Assembly: GCA_026125925.1 (NCBI GenBank)
Contig: JAHCKF010000011.1
Span: 1 to 26,803 of the forward strand
From: Pseudolabrys sp.
Lineage (GTDB): Bacteria; Pseudomonadota; Alphaproteobacteria; Rhizobiales; Xanthobacteraceae
DNA length: 26,803 nt
Reading direction: 5' to 3'
Below, piece by piece: positions 23,790-26,803 of this stretch (positions are counted from its first letter, which is position 1; each line of letters begins with the position of its first letter). The position numbers and the translations under genes are program-made. The notes beneath the pieces are model-generated. The model was not told where the DNA came from. It did no database searches and saw only the letters and a list, made by a program, of their open reading frames with translations.

Positions 23790-25654
23790 TGCGGCGATGC
23801 CGACGACACGCGCTCGCCGGCGGCCCACTGCCGTCCGACCCGCAACAGGAAGATCGGCATCTGCACCAGATAGCGCCGCCACAAGCGCTTCGGCTGCTGC
23901 ATCATGCGGAAGGCCCACTCCAGCCGCGCGGTCCGCACCCACTGCGGCGCCCGCGGCACGACTTCCGCCATAAAGTCGAACAGACCGCCGACGCCGAAGC
24001 CGAGCCGGCACCCGGTCTCGCGCAGGCGGTCGTTGAGCCAGGTCTCCTGCTGCGGGTTGCCCATCGCGACCAGCACGATATCGGCCCGGGAGCGGCGGAT
24101 ATCGCCGATCAGCTCATCCATGTGCTCGCGCGGCACGAAGCCATGGCAGACGCCGACGAAGTTGTGCTGCGGCGCCATGGCCGCCAGCCGCGCCGCAGCG
24201 CGCTGGGCGACACCGGGCATGCCGCCGACGAGATAGATGCGATAGGCATGCGCCGTGTTGCGCAGATAATGCGGGATGAAATCGGTGCCGTTCAGATTAT
24301 CCGGAAACGGCTTGCCGAACAGCAGGCGGCTGGCAATGTCGACGCCGACGCCGTCATTGAACACGATCGACCGCTTCAGGATCGACTGCACCCGCCGATC
24401 CGCGACCGTGGCGTTGAGCGTATGGGCGTTGGCGAAGACCACAATACCGCCGCGACCGGCGGCGAATTCCCGGTCGAGTAGCTCCACCGCCTCGGCCGAC
24501 GTTTTGGCCAGGATCGGCACATCGAGAATGGTGCGGCTCTTCTTGCCAAGCACGGACTCGTAAAGCGCCTCGTATTTTTCACCGGCGAGTTCCCAGCGAT
24601 AGCCGGCCGCCGCCTTCATCGCCGCGTAGCGCGCCTGATCGTAATGCGACGCGACCTTCTCCCAAACATCGAGGAAAGCGAGTGCCGCGGCGTCGACATT
24701 GTCGAAATTGACGATCGATCCAAGCCCGGTCTGTTCGACGAGATGCCGGAACGGCGGAATGCCGCTGAGCACCGGCCACAAACCGGCCGACATCGCCTCG
24801 ATCGCCACTAGCCCGAAACCCTCGTAGGACGACGCGCAGATGAACACCGAGGCATCGGCCATCAAGCCGCGGAGATCGTCATTGCTCGGGCTGTCGACGA
24901 TGCGGACATGGCCGGCAAGGCCGAGGTGGCGGACATAGCCGTGCAGGTCATCGATGGAAATGTCGTAAGGCCGCCCGGCGATCGTCAGCGACCACTCCGG
25001 ATCACAACGACGTAACGCCGCCAGGAAGGCCAGGACCTGATCGATGCGCTTGTTGCTGGAAAGCCGGCCCATCGCCAGCAGTGACTTCGTCGGCGCCTTG
25101 GCGCCGGCGTCGGCGAATTTATCGACATCGACGCCGTTCTCGATCAGACAGGCGCCCCGCGCCCGCACCTTCCTGAACATCGCCTCGTCGGCCGCGCTCA
25201 CGCAGGCGACGCCGGCGTACCAGCGCAGCGAAGCGCGCGTCACCACGTTGAAGTAGATCTTCTTCAATCGCGCCGCGAAGGACGTGTGAAAGAAGCCGCC
25301 ATGGGTGGACACTACGAGCTTGCGGCGATGGAGCGGTGCGGTCCAGGCGAGGTAGTCGAAGATGAAGTCGATGCCGTGGACGTGGACGATATCCGCGTGA
25401 CGAATATGTCGGATAACCGACGGAGCGATGGGATAGCGCGTCGAACCGACATACGGGACCCGGACGACCTCGATATCGCCGATGCGCTCCCATTTCGGCA
25501 ACCTCGCTGCCTCTGGCGCGTTGAAGATGCGATCGAGCGTCACAACCCGGACGTCATGTCCTTTGCCATACTGCGCAAAGGCGAGTTGGGCGACAACATT
25601 CTCCAGCCCGCCGACAGAGGGATGGAACTGCCGCACGACGTGTACGATCTGCAT
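23786..25654 (-). CDS. Fused GT4 (GumH-like) and GT26 (GumM/WecG-like) glycosyltransferase
   Basis: One frame of 622 residues holds two enzymes. Residues 1-368 form a GT4 enzyme: VRQFHPSVGGLENVVAQLA (7-25), HVHGIDFIFD, STHGGFFHTSF, AMGRLSSNKRID (194-205), YEGFGLVAIEAMSAG (277-291) with E278-x7-E286. Residues 375-605 are a WecG/TagA/CpsF (GT26) domain: VVFANAHTLN (405-414), VFNDGVGVDIASRL (431-444), LNGTDFIP, VAMGNPQQETWLN (529-541) and FGVGGLFDF (553-561). In Xanthomonas these are separate proteins, GumH (mannosyl transfer) and GumM (glucosyl transfer), acting on consecutive sugars. The ATG at 25654 has GGAAG ten bases upstream; the ORF opens earlier but the family starts with MQIVHV. The C-terminus is basic, as in membrane-associated GT26 enzymes. 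Confidence 0.93.
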   Translation of the reverse strand: MQIVHVVRQFHPSVGGLENVVAQLAFAQYGKGHDVRVVTLDRIFNAPEAARLPKWERIGDIEVVRVPYVGSTRYPIAPSVIRHIRHADIVHVHGIDFIFDYLAWTAPLHRRKLVVSTHGGFFHTSFAARLKKIYFNVVTRASLRWYAGVACVSAADEAMFRKVRARGACLIENGVDVDKFADAGAKAPTKSLLAMGRLSSNKRIDQVLAFLAALRRCDPEWSLTIAGRPYDISIDDLHGYVRHLGLAGHVRIVDSPSNDDLRGLMADASVFICASSYEGFGLVAIEAMSAGLWPVLSGIPPFRHLVEQTGLGSIVNFDNVDAAALAFLDVWEKVASHYDQARYAAMKAAAGYRWELAGEKYEALYESVLGKKSRTILDVPILAKTSAEAVELLDREFAAGRGGIVVFANAHTLNATVADRRVQSILKRSIVFNDGVGVDIASRLLFGKPFPDNLNGTDFIPHYLRNTAHAYRIYLVGGMPGVAQRAAARLAAMAPQHNFVGVCHGFVPREHMDELIGDIRRSRADIVLVAMGNPQQETWLNDRLRETGCRLGFGVGGLFDFMAEVVPRAPQWVRTARLEWAFRMMQQPKRLWRRYLVQMPIFLLRVGRQWAAGERVSSASPQ

Positions 25655-25843
25655 GAGTGTCAAGCTTCCGGTGGCACAACAGGATGCAACGCGGCGCGTG
25701 CGAATACGTTGCAGCACAGTCGCTATTCTTAAGTCTGACGCGATGCCGCGCTTCGGTCACTTTCTCGTCTTCGAATGACCACGCACGGCTTGCAGCCTTA
25801 TCGTGAGCGCCTCGCCGCGCGTGACCCGCCTCGTGATCGGCTT

Positions 25844-25871
25844 GTTTCGTGAGACATCGGTCTCACGAAAC
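25844..25871. promoter_or_regulatory. Perfect 12-bp inverted repeat upstream of the GH5 gene
   Basis: GTTTCGTGAGAC (25844-25855), spacer ATCG, then GTCTCACGAAAC (25860-25871) form an exact palindrome. A CATAAT -10-like box follows at 25875-25880, and the GH5 start is 36 bp downstream. It could be an operator overlapping the promoter or an RNA hairpin. No T-run directly follows, so a terminator is less likely. Confidence 0.6.
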
Positions 25872-25891
25872 CTGCATAATTTTTGCATACG

Positions 25892-25906
25892 GATGGAGGC
25901 GAGGAA
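25892..25906 (+). promoter_or_regulatory. Strong ribosome site that selects a TTG start
   Basis: GGAGGCGAGGAA lies immediately before the TTG at 25907 and is the only strong Shine-Dalgarno in the region. The GH5 frame has no ATG between its upstream stop (25877) and the signal peptide, so TTG at 25907 is the best start; TTG at 25883 is the only earlier option. Confidence 0.7.
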
Positions 25907-26803
25907 TTGTCACCGGAGTGTCGCCGCTTTTCGAGCTGCTCAAATTCCGCGCAGCGCTTGTCGTCATTGACGCTGCTGGCGGCTTCGCTGCTCGTATTCT
26001 GTGCGATGTCGCTGGCGCCCAGGGCGGCGCACAGCCAACCGGCGCATCTCACCGGTCTCAACATTGCCGGCGCGGAGTTCAACGGCCGCAAGATTCCCGG
26101 CGTCGCCGGCACGGACTACTTCTACCCGCCACGCGCGACGATCGACTATGTTGCGAGCAAGGGCCTCAACACCATCCGCGTGCCGTTCCTCTGGGAGCGG
26201 ATGCAGCCGCAGCTGAACGGCCCGCTCGATGCGGCCGAGTTGCAGCGCTTGAGTTCCGTCGTGCAGTACGCGACCGGCAAGGGCCTCTACGTCGTGCTCG
26301 ACGTCCACAATTACGCTTACTATCGCCAGCAGGTAATCGGCAGCGTCGCCGTGCCCGCCGACGCGCTCGCGGGCCTTTGGCAGCGGCTGGCGGAAGCCTT
26401 CAAGAGCAACGGCAAGGTCGGCTTCGGCCTGATGAATGAGCCGAAGGGCTTGCCGACTGAAACCTGGCTCGACGCTGCCAACCGCGCCATTGCGGCCATC
26501 CGCCAGGCCGGCGCGCAAAACACCGTCTTCGTTCCCGGCAACGCCTGGACCGGCGCGCATAGCTGGGCGAGCACCAGCTATGGCACCTCGAATGCCACGG
26601 CGATGAAGAACATCGTCGATCCAGCCAACAACTTCGTCTACGAGCTGCACCAGTATCTCGACTCCAACTATTCGGGCACCCACCCCGAATGCAAGAACGA
26701 GACTGTCGGGATCACGACATTGAAGAGCGTGACCGGCTGGCTGCGCCAGAACAACAAGAAGGGCTTTCTCGGCGAGTTCGGCGCCGGCAGCGATCCGACC
26801 TGC
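25907..26803 (+). CDS. Secreted GH5 family glycanase (endoglucanase type), partial
   Basis: The first 299 codons are visible; the stop lies beyond the right edge. A TTG start is inferred. A signal peptide follows: LSSLTLLAASLLVFCAMSLAP (18-38), with probable cleavage near 40-46. The catalytic domain shows the GH5 set: NTIRVPFLWERMQP with R91, LDVHNYAYY with H134, GLMNEP with acid/base E178, YELHQYLD with H248 and Y250, and GFLGEFGA with nucleophile E290. All catalytic residues are present. GH5 enzymes cut beta-1,4 glucans or mannans. In an exopolysaccharide locus it may trim or release the polymer, or degrade cellulose outside the cell. It is transcribed divergently from the fused glycosyltransferase (252 bp apart), with a palindrome just upstream. 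Confidence 0.9.
   Translation, partial: MSPECRRFSSCSNSAQRLSSLTLLAASLLVFCAMSLAPRAAHSQPAHLTGLNIAGAEFNGRKIPGVAGTDYFYPPRATIDYVASKGLNTIRVPFLWERMQPQLNGPLDAAELQRLSSVVQYATGKGLYVVLDVHNYAYYRQQVIGSVAVPADALAGLWQRLAEAFKSNGKVGFGLMNEPKGLPTETWLDAANRAIAAIRQAGAQNTVFVPGNAWTGAHSWASTSYGTSNATAMKNIVDPANNFVYELHQYLDSNYSGTHPECKNETVGITTLKSVTGWLRQNNKKGFLGEFGAGSDPTC

Noticed and set aside
25849..26439. A 196-codon plus-strand frame overlapping the GH5 gene
   Set aside because: It is Arg-rich shadow translation; the adjacent frame contains all GH5 catalytic motifs and a signal peptide.
1..26803. CRISPR arrays, tRNA or rRNA genes, insertion sequences, phage genes
   Set aside because: No regularly spaced repeats, no tRNA or rRNA-like sequence and no transposase or integrase frame were seen on either strand.
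3201..26803. A single system making a phosphonate-decorated polysaccharide
   Set aside because: The phn genes are catabolic; no phosphonate biosynthesis (PEP mutase) or transfer gene is present, so adjacency alone does not support it.

Overview
The window looks like the chromosome of a GC-rich alphaproteobacterium, probably in the Hyphomicrobiales (Bradyrhizobium/Rhodopseudomonas/Xanthobacteraceae neighbourhood). This rests on base composition, the gene order of the C-P lyase cluster, the type of palindromic intergenic repeat, and an exopolysaccharide locus with a GumH-GumM type fusion. The taxonomy is inference; there is no rRNA or tRNA in the window.

Positions 1-10093 hold a divergent C-P lyase (phosphonate degradation) locus. 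Leftward run phnF (GntR/UTRA repressor), a hexapeptide-repeat acyltransferase of the phosphonate-associated type, a divergent second PhnM, and a DUF1045 protein cut by the left edge. Rightward run phnG, phnH, phnI, phnJ, a GNAT acetyltransferase, phnK, phnL, canonical phnM and phnN, mostly with overlapping or near-abutting start and stop codons. The two arms diverge from a 138-bp gap containing two inverted repeats that look like PhnF operators. The first is a near-perfect mirror that also holds a -35/-10 pair on each strand. A 103-bp palindromic mobile-type repeat sits inside the operon between phnK and phnL. PhnGHIJK and PhnL build and cleave the ribose-phosphonate intermediate, PhnM removes pyrophosphate, and PhnN makes PRPP from ribose 1,5-bisphosphate. 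No phnCDE transporter and no phnP are visible; the DUF1045 protein (2H phosphoesterase-like) is the obvious candidate for the PhnP step.

A phosphotransferase-like gene (10046-11188, minus) lies between the two halves and overlaps phnN tail to tail.

Positions 11485-26803 hold an exopolysaccharide locus. It has a bifunctional GDP-mannose enzyme (ManC/XanB type), a membrane acyltransferase, an ExoY-type initiating sugar transferase, a short outer-membrane export lipoprotein, a beta-barrel outer-membrane protein, a Wzc-type chain-length tyrosine kinase, a GT4 glycosyltransferase, a polysaccharide pyruvyltransferase, a Wzx-type flippase, a fused GT4-GT26 glycosyltransferase and a secreted GH5 glycanase cut by the right edge. 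Together they suggest a xanthan/acetan-like repeat (initiating hexose, then GT26 hexose, then mannose, with pyruvate and acyl decoration), assembled on undecaprenol, flipped by Wzx and exported through the lipoprotein/barrel/kinase complex. No Wzy polymerase is visible. The 0.7-kb gap at 15104-15798 contains two inverted repeats and a possible 30-residue membrane peptide.
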